Assembly (NCBI GenBank): GCA_045614225.1
Contig: JAZLCO010000048.1
Coordinates: 1-64,000, forward strand
Source of the DNA: UBA9715 sp045614225
GTDB taxonomy: Bacteria; Actinomycetota; Coriobacteriia; Coriobacteriales; Eggerthellaceae
DNA length: 64,000 nt
Direction: 5' to 3'
The position numbers and the translations under genes were made by a program. Positions 22,901 through 30,121 of the stretch are shown here, in pieces. Under the pieces are notes generated by a model. That model was not told the DNA's origin, ran no database searches, and saw nothing but the letters and a program-made list of their open reading frames with translations. Every line of letters starts with the position of its first letter. Positions within the stretch are counted from its first letter, which is position 1.

Positions 22901-23023
22901 GTTTGTTTGATCTTGCGCGGAGTCAAGTTCGGCTAGTACTGCCTTTTCTGATGCGAAGAGCGCGCCCGTTTCGAGTGTTGCGGAAGATTTCTTCTTAGAG
23001 CCGCGTTTCTTTGATTTCGCCAT
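19916..23023 (-). CDS. ppk1: Polyphosphate kinase 1 with long acidic C-terminal tail
   Basis: Reversibly polymerises the gamma-phosphate of ATP into polyphosphate. The core (about residues 54-715) has NRELSWLSFNERVL, the phospho-histidine segment YKVHSKICC (H500) and RGICCIIPGV. The start was placed at 23023 behind AGAGGA; the open frame reaches further upstream only through the promoter region. PPK1 is usually about 690-730 aa; this one is 1035. The first ~50 residues are a basic/polar extension. From about 775 there is a tail of some 260 residues dominated by Glu, Asp and Ser, with a 13-aa unit repeated twice (SEPTIEEAIDEEV, SEPAIEEVIEEEV). The protein ends in KEKQGFFARLFK. It is divergent from a PPK2 gene. 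Confidence 0.95.
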   Translation of the reverse strand: MAKSKKRGSKKKSSATLETGALFASEKAVLAELDSAQDQTNEEEDIVTPTYMQNRELSWLSFNERVLDQGADESVPLLDRLNFISIFWSNLQEFFMVRVGSLTDLSFIKPPVRESKTGMTPKEQIRAIHERCAELYPIQESYYEHVRGSLAKEGVRHLRPDDLSEEQRNYLGGLVEHNIAPFLSPQIINSRHPFPHLENGKLYILVRLDDEADSKPRKKKKDREKSGKKNEAAEGVVLGLIPLPHQVDRLIKLPGRGYQFILLEHAIEMFAEEIFSMYTIKHTNVICVTRNADMDASQGDDSSDEDYREHMKRLLKQRARLAPVRLECERPLSPVMEKLMLKKLDLKRYQVYDTTVPLDLSFTWGLGSKLSEKKRAKLSNPPFQPAWPTCFDRNSRIIDQVQEKEILLSYPYESMDPFVQLLKEASQDPTVISIKITLYRLASQSHLAEALIAAAENGKEVTALFELRARFDEFNNIEWSQRFEEAGCNVIYGFRDYKVHSKICCITRQTESGIQHITQLGTGNYNEKTAKLYTDLSFITTNEAFGRDAVEFFKNMQLENTSDNYEILRVAPLQIKPTLIENIDREIDKAQQGLPCGIFMKANSVTDKDIIEKLSEASQAGVPTTLFIRGICCIIPGVKDATENVRVVSIVGRLLEHSRIYCFGTGDDCRIYLSSADLMTRNLDKRVEIAWPVLNAEIRQRILEYLDVCMSDTAKLRELRPNLTYTPLGSFCEVDEDGNSLPAFDAQNALIEMKALAAHEATIAEATVSYEETALDDSSDMEPEAEQTEDEVNSEPEEDAAPENALETENLEDAEPEIEEDIEADAETDDSIELESENESEPVEVGALAEEVSEPTIEEAIDEEVSEPAIEEVIEEEVELESDNPASEDGPVDVDELEIEQFFEDVEFDECADETPDERPLTDYTVDELLSFDEADSLEFDESLDTYSESSDGIEDVSDMTDMTVEEILSEPEDVVEADNADSGETLQKDAQEATTGPENDSQSESNEETSFFEEPSREVEIPKEKQGFFARLFK
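20410..20473. repeat. 39-bp direct repeat inside the acidic tail of ppk1
   Basis: The 25-bp segments at 20410-20434 and 20449-20473 differ at one position and lie 39 bp apart. In the protein they form two copies of a 13-residue acidic unit. This suggests tail growth by tandem duplication. Confidence 0.7.
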
Positions 23024-23037
23024 GTTAATCCTCTGTT

Positions 23038-23066
23038 TTGAAGTGTTAGCAGCAGGCCAATATACT
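23038..23066 (+). promoter_or_regulatory. Overlapping divergent promoters for ppk2 and ppk1
   Basis: Plus strand: TTGAAG at 23038-23043, 17 bp, TATACT at 23061-23066, pointing to ppk2. Minus strand: TATAGT (plus positions 23064-23069) can act as the -10 of ppk1, overlapping the plus -10. Only one of the two could be occupied at a time. Confidence 0.5.
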
Positions 23067-23089
23067 ATACCGCAAGTTCTCCGAAGCGT

Positions 23090-23111
23090 TCTTGATGTTG
23101 TATCATCAAGA
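23090..23111 (+). promoter_or_regulatory. Inverted repeat in the ppk2 leader
   Basis: Eight-bp perfect arms TCTTGATG / CATCAAGA with a 6-nt loop, about 24 bp before ppk2. It would lie inside the ppk2 mRNA leader, and also covers the likely -35 region of the ppk1 promoter. It is either an operator or an RNA hairpin. Confidence 0.45.
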
Positions 23112-23134
23112 GTCGTGAGAAAGGAGCGATCGAC

Positions 23135-24889
23135 ATGCTCGAACAAATCGACTTTACAGCTGAAAAGCTTGACAGAGATACGTTCAAATCCGAATACAAA
23201 GAGCTCATCGCTAAGCTCGTAGTGCTTCAGCAGAAGGCGCGCAGTGCCGGCGTTGGAATCGTAGCCTTGTTTGAAGGATGGGGCGGTGCTGGAAAGGGAA
23301 GTCGCATTTCAGACCTCATGTATGAGCTCGATGCGCGCGCAACGAGCGTGCACGTCACTCGAGAACTTGATATTGACACCATGAGTTCGTTTCCTGGACG
23401 TGAGTGGGGTGTCCAGAATTACTTCCCCGTGATGCAGCAGTTTTGGCAGTCGCTTGGAGAGCGTGGGACCATTACGTTCTACGACCGTGGCTGGTATGCA
23501 ACCGGAATCGAGCAAGCTTTGTTCGAACTTCTCGAAGGCTCTCGGGAGGAGACTGTTGCAAAGCTGGCGAAAAAAGGTAGCGTGAGCCAGGATTGGGCAG
23601 AAGTTGCACGTGGCGAGTTCCATGGAAATGTCGTCGCTAGCTATCAGAGCATCGCTCATAACTTCGAGCGCATGCTCGTCGACGACGGTTACATCGTCAT
23701 CAAGCTTTTCGTGCACGTGACAAAAGAAGCCCAGAAGAAGCGCATGAAGCGGCTTCGGGAAAACATAAACACCGCATGGCGTGTGAGCGACGAGAAAATG
23801 GCTCAGACGAAATACTATGACAAGGCATACCAGCTCTACGACCAACTTCTCGAGCGCACGAATTTCGATTTTGCGCCTTGGACCATCGTCAATGGTGAAG
23901 ACAAGCGCAAAGCAAACCTTCAGATCGCCAGAACACTCGTGAACGCGCTTGAAGAAGCGCTTGCAAAGGGCGGTAACGAGGCTGAAGAGGCTGCGAAAGC
24001 AAAAGCTGCTGCAAACTCTGCCCGTGCGGCTGCTGCAGTTGCAGAAGGCGGCGCAGAAGAAACTGTTGTCGACAACCCAGATGAAGTGCTAGCTGCCGCC
24101 GAAGCCGAAGCAGAGCTCCAGCACTCTCAAGCGCCTCGTGCATCGAATTTCATCATCATGGCCGGTTGTCCGAAAATAGACCATTCTGTCGAAAAGCCTC
24201 GTATTGAATCTGACACAGAATACAAAGAGCGACTTAAATACGAGCAGGCACGTTTTAACATGCTTGAGATGGAAATGTTCCGCAAGCGGGTGCCTCTCAT
24301 GCTCATGTACGAAGGTTGGGATGCAGCGGGCAAGGGAGGAAACATCAAGCGCATAGCGCAAGCCATCGATGCACGTGCGTACACTGTCTTCCCAAGTCCC
24401 GCGCCGACGAAACCGGAATTGATGCACCCGCATCTTTGGCGCTATTGGATCAGGCTTCCAAAAGCAGGTCATGTCGGTATCTACGATCGAAGCTGGTACG
24501 GGCGCGTTCTGGTTGAACGAGTTGAAGGTTTTGCGAGTCCAGAGCAATGGAGCCGTGCCTATGACGAGATCAACGAGTTTGAGCATGAGCTTGTTCAATG
24601 GGGTGCAATTCTTCTGAAGTTCTGGGTAGACATCACGCCCGAGGAGCAATTGAGACGCTTCGAGATGAGACAAAACGATCCGAATAAGGCGTGGAAGATC
24701 ACAGAGGAAGACTGGCGCAATCGCGATAAGTATCCGCAATACAAGATGGCCGTCAACGACATGTTTCGCTTGACGTCGACGACCTTCGCACCGTGGCATG
24801 TGCTCGAGAGCGATGACAAGCATTATGCACGCGTACAGGCGCTTGAAATCGTTAACAATGCTCTCGAACAGCGACTTCATCGTAAATAA
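23135..24889 (+). CDS. Two-domain PPK2 family protein (polyphosphate:AMP phosphotransferase-like)
   Basis: Uses polyphosphate to phosphorylate nucleotides. 584 aa with two PPK2 domains in tandem: the first with P-loop GGAGKGS (50-56), the second with DAAGKGG (396-402). A linker of about 60 residues, rich in Ala and Glu (about 270-335), joins them. The second domain keeps the full set of conserved motifs (YDRSWYGRVLVERVEGF, lid FEMRQNDPNKAWKITEEDW); the first is more divergent. Duplicated PPK2 proteins (class II) mostly convert AMP to ADP, so that activity is inferred. RBS AAAGGAG. The pairing with divergent ppk1 links polyphosphate synthesis and use. Confidence 0.92.
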   Translation: MLEQIDFTAEKLDRDTFKSEYKELIAKLVVLQQKARSAGVGIVALFEGWGGAGKGSRISDLMYELDARATSVHVTRELDIDTMSSFPGREWGVQNYFPVMQQFWQSLGERGTITFYDRGWYATGIEQALFELLEGSREETVAKLAKKGSVSQDWAEVARGEFHGNVVASYQSIAHNFERMLVDDGYIVIKLFVHVTKEAQKKRMKRLRENINTAWRVSDEKMAQTKYYDKAYQLYDQLLERTNFDFAPWTIVNGEDKRKANLQIARTLVNALEEALAKGGNEAEEAAKAKAAANSARAAAAVAEGGAEETVVDNPDEVLAAAEAEAELQHSQAPRASNFIIMAGCPKIDHSVEKPRIESDTEYKERLKYEQARFNMLEMEMFRKRVPLMLMYEGWDAAGKGGNIKRIAQAIDARAYTVFPSPAPTKPELMHPHLWRYWIRLPKAGHVGIYDRSWYGRVLVERVEGFASPEQWSRAYDEINEFEHELVQWGAILLKFWVDITPEEQLRRFEMRQNDPNKAWKITEEDWRNRDKYPQYKMAVNDMFRLTSTTFAPWHVLESDDKHYARVQALEIVNNALEQRLHRK

Positions 24890-24894
24890 CTGAA

Positions 24895-25827
24895 TTGGTC
24901 GATATTGTGGCTGCACAAACGAACGGTCGACACACAGAAGAAAACAAACGAAAGAACGGCGGGCCGTGGCGTGTCGTGTTTGTTGTCTCTCTTATCGTGC
25001 TCACCGTTTGTTTGTGCGCACTTGCCCTCATTGGATTGAGCTATTGCCAAGGCCAGCAGAAGTACGATTCGTTGGCTAAGACAACGGGAATTAGCGACAT
25101 CAGCGAGAACGCCGATGTAGGAGAGCTCAATGTCGATTGGGATGCGTTAAAAGCGACGAATCCTGATACCGTTGGATGGGTGTACATCCCTAATACGGCT
25201 ATCAATTATCCGATCGTACAAACCTCTGATAATGACTTCTATCTCAATCACGATTTCGACGGAGATAAAGGATGGCTTGCAGAGTTTGGAACGATATTCC
25301 TAGATTACCGAAACGCAAGCAATTGGAGCGATGTCTCGAACTTCGTGTACGGGCATCATTTGAATGACGGGTCGATGTTTGCAAGCATCGCAGAAATTGA
25401 CAGCCAGCAACGTTTTGAAGAATGCAGGACGGTTTTCCTTCTCACGCCTCAGGGAAACTACAAGCTGAGGGCATACTCGCTTATTCACTGTTCTGGTACA
25501 GAAGAGATCGTCAAAACAGAATTCGAAAATGCTGAGGCAATGGCGACATATATCCAGGAAATGATAGACCGCTCGGAATTCAATTCGGGAGATATCCCAG
25601 CTGCAAATGAAATAAAGCAATCGTTTGCCTTTGCTACATGCGACAATACCTATCAATCAGTAGGTAGGTATGTCTTATTCTGCTATGTTGTCGATAAGAA
25701 CACCGATGACCTTTCTGGCAATATTGGAGTTAATGCGGATGTATCAGGAGAAGCGGGCGGTTTCGTAAACGACCTTGAACAAAATGAAACTAACGAGAAT
25801 CAAGACACAACTCAAGAGGAAGGCTAG
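24895..25827 (+). CDS. srtB: Class B sortase
   Basis: Membrane-anchored cysteine transpeptidase that attaches proteins to the cell wall or assembles surface structures. One N-terminal membrane segment (about 26-50). The catalytic set is H154 (VYGHHLNDGSMF), C249 (FATCD) and R258 (SVGRYVLF). The C-terminal ~30 residues are acidic, Asn/Glu-rich and probably disordered. The start is uncertain: TTG 24895 or GTG 24907, neither with a good RBS. It begins 5 bp after ppk2 and is followed by purM after 8 bp. No substrate with a C-terminal sorting signal lies in the window. Confidence 0.88.
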   Translation: MVDIVAAQTNGRHTEENKRKNGGPWRVVFVVSLIVLTVCLCALALIGLSYCQGQQKYDSLAKTTGISDISENADVGELNVDWDALKATNPDTVGWVYIPNTAINYPIVQTSDNDFYLNHDFDGDKGWLAEFGTIFLDYRNASNWSDVSNFVYGHHLNDGSMFASIAEIDSQQRFEECRTVFLLTPQGNYKLRAYSLIHCSGTEEIVKTEFENAEAMATYIQEMIDRSEFNSGDIPAANEIKQSFAFATCDNTYQSVGRYVLFCYVVDKNTDDLSGNIGVNADVSGEAGGFVNDLEQNETNENQDTTQEEG

Positions 25828-25835
25828 GTTCACCG

Positions 25836-26924
25836 ATGAGTGAGAACGAGAGCAACAAAGGCCAGGTCACGTATGCAGCAGCTGGCGTCGATATCGAGGA
25901 GGGCGCTCGCGCGGTCGACGCAATTCGCGCGCATGTCAAGTCGACGTATCGACCTGAAGTTGTCGGTGACATCGGAGGTTTTGGCGGCCTGTTCTCAATC
26001 GCCAAGGCAAAGGACATGGCCGATCCGCTTCTCGTCAGCGGTACTGATGGGGTCGGAACGAAGCTGAAAATCGCACAACTCATCGACAAACACGATACCG
26101 TTGGAATCGACCTCGTCGCCATGTGCGTCAATGACATTCTTGCTTGCGGTGCTGAACCGCTTTTCTTCCTCGACTATATTGCGGTAGGAAAGCTCGAATC
26201 TGAGGCGGTAGCGCAAATCGTAGGAGGAATCGCCGAAGGCTGCAGGCAATCGGGCTGCTCGCTTATCGGTGGTGAGATGGCGGAACATCCCGGTGTCATG
26301 GACCCGAAAGATTACGATTTGTCCGGTTTCTGTGTCGGCATCGTCGACCGCCCGAAAATGCTCGACCCTGAATCGGTGAAGAAAGGCGACGTTCTCGTAG
26401 GCCTTGCCTCCAGCGGCCTCCATTCAAACGGGTTCTCTCTCGCACGTAAGGTGTGCCTCGAGGGAAAGTCGCTCGAAGAGGTGACTAAGCCGGTCGATGA
26501 GCTTGGTGGACTTGGTGTCGCCGAAGCCCTTCTCACACCGACGCGTCTGTACGTAAAAGCCGTCCACGCCGTCATGGATGCTTGTCCAGGTGCCGTTCGT
26601 GCTTTGGCTCATATCACTGGTGGTGGAATCACCGAGAATCTCAACCGCGCGCTTAACGGATCGGTTGATGCAGTAGTCGAGATCGGCACCTGGCCATTAC
26701 TTCCTGTCATTCGCTACACATGTGAAGCAGCAAACCTCTCTGAGGAAGAAGCCTTGAAGACATTCAACATGGGCATCGGGCTTGTGCTGATCGTCGATGC
26801 CGATGCTGTTGATGCTGTGCGTGCTGCTGCTGAATCAGCTGGAGATACGACATATGTAATCGGAAAAATCGACGATGGCGAAGGAATTGTCCGCTACGAG
26901 AACAGCGGAACCCTCTTTGACTAG
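25836..26924 (+). CDS. purM: Phosphoribosylformylglycinamidine cyclo-ligase (AIR synthetase)
   Basis: ATP-dependent ring closure of FGAM to AIR, fifth step of purine synthesis. 362 aa. The N-terminal YAAAGVDIEEGARAV, the GTDGVGTKLKIA segment and LIGGEMAEHPG are diagnostic, as is HITGGGITENLNR. RBS AGGAAGG upstream. purN follows after 17 bp. Confidence 0.97.
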   Translation: MSENESNKGQVTYAAAGVDIEEGARAVDAIRAHVKSTYRPEVVGDIGGFGGLFSIAKAKDMADPLLVSGTDGVGTKLKIAQLIDKHDTVGIDLVAMCVNDILACGAEPLFFLDYIAVGKLESEAVAQIVGGIAEGCRQSGCSLIGGEMAEHPGVMDPKDYDLSGFCVGIVDRPKMLDPESVKKGDVLVGLASSGLHSNGFSLARKVCLEGKSLEEVTKPVDELGGLGVAEALLTPTRLYVKAVHAVMDACPGAVRALAHITGGGITENLNRALNGSVDAVVEIGTWPLLPVIRYTCEAANLSEEEALKTFNMGIGLVLIVDADAVDAVRAAAESAGDTTYVIGKIDDGEGIVRYENSGTLFD

Positions 26925-26941
26925 AAGGATTGAGGTGCAAG

Positions 26942-27556
26942 ATGAGCGAACCTTTGAAAATCGGTATTCTCCTTTCAGGAAGTGGCACCAATTTCCAGGC
27001 AATAGCGGACGCTGCAGCAGAAGGGCTTCCAATTGAGATTGCCCACGTAGTGTCATCACGACCTGATGCCTATGGAATCGAGCGTGCCAAGGCCCTGGGA
27101 TTGCCTGTTCTTGTTTTGAATCGCGAAGTGTATGCCGACCCGAAAGCAGCCGACCAGATGATCGTCGACACGCTCAAGGCTTCGGGTGTTGAATATGTCG
27201 TCATGGCTGGTTACATGCGCATGGTCACGAGCGTATTGCTCGATGCCTTCCCGAACCGCATTTTGAATCTTCATCCCGCACTTCTCCCGTCGTTCAAGGG
27301 CGCTCATGCAATTCAGGATGCCTTTGATGCAGGTGTTAAAGTCACTGGGGTGACTGTCCACTTCGCAAACGAGGAGTATGACAAGGGGCCCATTATTGCC
27401 CAGCGTGCGGTGACTGTGCGTGAGACCGATAACGTTGAGTCACTCGAGGAGCGAATCCACGATGTCGAGCATGAGATCTACCCGCAAGTGCTCGGCTGGA
27501 TAGCAGATGGCAGGTTGGAAGTTCTCAAGAACGGTAAGGTGCGCATTCATGAATAG
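26942..27556 (+). CDS. purN: Phosphoribosylglycinamide formyltransferase (GART)
   Basis: Transfers formyl from 10-formyl-THF to GAR, third step of purine synthesis. 204 aa. GILLSGSGTNFQAI at the N terminus and the active-site region ILNLHPALLPSFKGAHAI with GVTVHF are typical. Start 26942 was preferred to an in-frame upstream codon because of the RBS spacing. Its end overlaps the next gene by 8 bp. Confidence 0.96.
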   Translation: MSEPLKIGILLSGSGTNFQAIADAAAEGLPIEIAHVVSSRPDAYGIERAKALGLPVLVLNREVYADPKAADQMIVDTLKASGVEYVVMAGYMRMVTSVLLDAFPNRILNLHPALLPSFKGAHAIQDAFDAGVKVTGVTVHFANEEYDKGPIIAQRAVTVRETDNVESLEERIHDVEHEIYPQVLGWIADGRLEVLKNGKVRIHE

Positions 27557-28532
27557 GGATTCGTTAAACTCCATTATCGCTTCACTGAAGTCCGGGGAAA
27601 CACCAACACTTCACGTTGAGGATTTCCCTTCGTTTGCCGAAGGAGGCAAGAACCCGTATCTGAACCCTGGAGCGCTTGAACGTCTAGCATCGAGCCTTTC
27701 AAAGGATGATGTAGCTACGTTCGAACGGGCTCTGAAAGCTGTTGATGAAGGAGAGCTCGCTTGGCTCGGGCTCAAGATTGTCTATGATGCCGAGCAGGCC
27801 GTTTCGAACGTGGATAACGAAGTAACGAAGAAATACGGGGATATTGGTTCAGCAGATGGCGAACCGCTCGTCTTCTTCTGCAACGATAGCAAGGAAATCG
27901 TCTCTTCTCGCGAACCCTCGCCCCGCGACGTATTCCAGATGAAAGACGTCACACGTGGTCCCTCGATGCACAACGAACAGTTCGAAGGGCTTGTCTGGAC
28001 GAGTGTCGCTCTTTTCGAGCCAATAAAGGTATGGATGCTTGGCGCAAGCGATGTAGCATGCGAACTCGAGAAGCTCGCTCGCCATGTCGGGTTTGAAACA
28101 ATCGCAGTCGACTGCGATGCTGCGTACTTGAACGAGGAACGCTTCCCTGATTCGAAGCGAATACTGCTTTCTGGTGGCAATTTCAATGGACTCGAAGAAT
28201 ATGCTGCAAAACCTGAGGACTATGTATGCGTTTTGACCCGTGGTCACATGTTCGATCCTGAGGGCTGCCTTTGGGCCGTATCGCATAATGCCCACTATGT
28301 TGGGATGATGGGTTGCGCAGGAAAGAACAACACCGTTTACAATCTGTGCACCTCACGCGGGATGACCGACGAACAATGGGAATCGGTGAAACGGCCCATT
28401 GGTTTGAAGTTCGGTGCGAAGACCCCGGCAGAGTTGGCTATAGCCATCGTTGCCGAGCTCATCGATGTTCGCTATCGCCAAAGGTACCCAAAGAGCGCTC
28501 GCGACAAGCATGACGAATCGCTCGGGAGATAA
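27549..28532 (+). CDS. XdhC family protein (molybdenum hydroxylase maturation factor-like), orphan
   Basis: 327 aa. The C-terminal half (about 160-315) is a Rossmann domain of the XdhC_C type: VWMLGASDVACELEKLA, then YVGMMGCAGKN and KRPIGLKFGAKTPAELAIAI. XdhC proteins insert sulfurated molybdenum cofactor into xanthine dehydrogenase-type enzymes. The N-terminal half does not show the usual XdhC_CoxI motifs and is unrecognised. No molybdenum hydroxylase gene is in the window. It overlaps purN by 8 bp, so it is likely co-transcribed with the purine genes. Confidence 0.8.
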   Translation: MNRDSLNSIIASLKSGETPTLHVEDFPSFAEGGKNPYLNPGALERLASSLSKDDVATFERALKAVDEGELAWLGLKIVYDAEQAVSNVDNEVTKKYGDIGSADGEPLVFFCNDSKEIVSSREPSPRDVFQMKDVTRGPSMHNEQFEGLVWTSVALFEPIKVWMLGASDVACELEKLARHVGFETIAVDCDAAYLNEERFPDSKRILLSGGNFNGLEEYAAKPEDYVCVLTRGHMFDPEGCLWAVSHNAHYVGMMGCAGKNNTVYNLCTSRGMTDEQWESVKRPIGLKFGAKTPAELAIAIVAELIDVRYRQRYPKSARDKHDESLGR

Positions 28533-28689
28533 TTCAGTCGATTATCAGTGCTAGTCTAAATAAATGAGACGGTCTGGGTTGCCACATTTAGTTTGTATGG
28601 AGCAAATAAACCTGATAGAATTGATATTCGATGAGGTCGCCTAAACGGATATCAAGGTAAGCAGGGGCGACGTGGTTGGAAGGAATGTC
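28533..28689. other. Intergenic gap before the SepIVA-like gene
   Basis: 157 bp, AT-richer than its surroundings. No terminator-quality hairpin or ORF was recognised. It presumably holds the promoter of the downstream series; I could not fix -35 and -10 boxes with confidence. Confidence 0.4.
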
Positions 28690-29166
28690 ATGGACGACAC
28701 CGGAGTACTTGGTCTGCTCGAAGAATTGTCAATTCTGCTCGAAGATGCGAAGCCTGTTGGTTTCGGTCGCAACAACAACCTGCGTCAGGTCGATATTCAG
28801 GCTGCATTCGAGATCATGGACGAGATTCGCGACACGTTCCCGAGTGAATTCGCTCAGGCGCGTCAGATTGTCCGCGAACGCCAGGGCTTGCTCGACGATG
28901 CTGATGCCGAAGCTAACCGCATGGTCGAAGATGCGCGTTCGCAAGCTATGACCATTGCAAGCGAGCAAGAAATCGTGCGCATTTCTCAGCAGCAGGCTGA
29001 TCAGATCCTCGCCGACGCACGCGAGCTCGAGCGTCAGACGCGCGCTGGTGCCGAAGATTATGCTGACGAAGTGTTCAACCACGTTGAGCAAAGCCTCGAC
29101 ACGCTCCTGAGCAACGTTCGCCGCTGCCGTGATAGGCTCAATGCCACCACGCAGTCTCGCCTGTAA
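28690..29166 (+). CDS. Coiled-coil protein, SepIVA/DivIVA-like by position
   Basis: 158 aa, almost wholly helical and charged. Its central region (about 60-125) resembles ATP-synthase b-subunit and DivIVA coiled coils (DADAEANRMVEDARSQA, ADQILADARELERQTR). It sits directly before the DUF177 gene and rpmF. In mycobacteria the gene in the equivalent place is sepIVA, a DivIVA-domain septation regulator. The homology is inferred from position and coiled-coil character; the protein is shorter than mycobacterial SepIVA. GGAAGGA lies 7 nt before the ATG; a GTG at 28672 is an alternative. Its stop codon abuts the next ATG. Confidence 0.7.
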   Translation: MDDTGVLGLLEELSILLEDAKPVGFGRNNNLRQVDIQAAFEIMDEIRDTFPSEFAQARQIVRERQGLLDDADAEANRMVEDARSQAMTIASEQEIVRISQQQADQILADARELERQTRAGAEDYADEVFNHVEQSLDTLLSNVRRCRDRLNATTQSRL

Positions 29167-29712
29167 ATGAACGATACATCTATCAAGATACCGTCAGAGC
29201 TCTTCGCGCTTGCGGAGAGCTCTCACTATGATGGCAAGGTTGAAATCCCCTTGCTCTCAGCTGGTCCTGACGATTACACGTTCAGCGATCCGGTTAGCTG
29301 GTGGGTTGACGTCACAAACACGGGCTCGGCGTTTCTTGTTAGTGGAAAAGCCGAGGGGAGAGGAACATGCGCCTGCTCGAGATGCCTCGAAGATGCGACG
29401 AATGACTTCTCGGGTGACATCGAAGGGTACTTCCTCATCGACGCTGATTATCAGCAAGAGTTCGACGATGACGAGGACGATCTTGGCGAAGATGAGTTTG
29501 ACGTTCTTCCCGATGATCACGTCATCGACATTTTGCCGCTGATAAAGGCGGCCCTCATCGTCGATGCACCCGATCAGCCCCTTTGCAAAGATGATTGCGC
29601 TGGTCTTTGTCCGCAGTGCGGTGCGAATTTGAACGAGGGCGATTGCGGCTGCGATGATCCAATCGATCCTACAAACCCCTTCGCTGTCTTAGCGGGCTTG
29701 AAATTCGATTGA
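29167..29712 (+). CDS. yceD: DUF177/YceD family protein
   Basis: 181-aa YceD-like protein, the family found next to rpmF and linked to 23S rRNA accumulation. Residues about 66-75 (GTCACSRCLEDA) and the C-terminal CKDDCAGLCPQCG..CGCDD hold the conserved cysteines expected to bind metal. A very acidic stretch lies between (FDDDEDDLGEDEFD). It begins immediately after the preceding stop (TAAATG). rpmF follows after 150 bp. Confidence 0.88.
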   Translation: MNDTSIKIPSELFALAESSHYDGKVEIPLLSAGPDDYTFSDPVSWWVDVTNTGSAFLVSGKAEGRGTCACSRCLEDATNDFSGDIEGYFLIDADYQQEFDDDEDDLGEDEFDVLPDDHVIDILPLIKAALIVDAPDQPLCKDDCAGLCPQCGANLNEGDCGCDDPIDPTNPFAVLAGLKFD

Positions 29713-29862
29713 TAGCTCATTGAGCGACTGTGACAATTTAATGGTCGAGATTTCCCATCTTGCATGGGATTATTTGCTTTGCTACCATACCGTTTTGCGT
29801 GTTTATTACGATTACGAGCCGAAACAACGCAGAAGACGGCTTATAGAAGGAGCTTGAGGACA

Positions 29863-30042
29863 ATGGCAGTACCTAAACAACGCATGGGACGTATCCGCAC
29901 TCATCAGCGTCGTAGCATGCACGACCGCATCGATGCGCCTTCGCGCAGCGTGTGCCCGCAGTGCGGCGAAGTCAAACTTCCGCATCGTGTATGCCCGAAC
30001 TGTGGCTACTACAAGAACCGCGAGATTATCGAAACCGAATAA
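29863..30042 (+). CDS. rpmF: 50S ribosomal protein L32
   Basis: 59 aa beginning MAVPKQRMGRIRTHQRRS, with the zinc-ribbon cysteines CPQCG..CPNCG. The start at 29863 is set by homology; the frame is open upstream but reads an unlikely leader. RBS GGAG is within AAGGAGCTTGAGGAC. yceD-rpmF-plsX is a widely conserved order. Confidence 0.97.
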   Translation: MAVPKQRMGRIRTHQRRSMHDRIDAPSRSVCPQCGEVKLPHRVCPNCGYYKNREIIETE

Positions 30043-30066
30043 AACGGTATCGTGAAATCGTCTGAA

Positions 30067-30090
30067 AAGCCTTCCCATTTGGGAGGGCTT
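30067..30090 (+). terminator. Terminator or attenuator hairpin between rpmF and plsX
   Basis: Stem AAGCCTTCCC / GGGAGGGCTT (one G-U pair) with a 4-nt loop and then TCTTGT. It starts 25 bp after rpmF and ends 31 bp before plsX. The T-tract is short, so read-through is likely. Confidence 0.7.
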
Positions 30091-30121
30091 TCTTGTAATT
30101 CAGGGAAAAGGGAGGCTTGCT

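Noticed and set aside
23024..23146. Longer ppk1 N terminus
   Set aside because: It would overlap the start of the PPK2 gene and cover both promoters; the RBS and basic N terminus support 23023.
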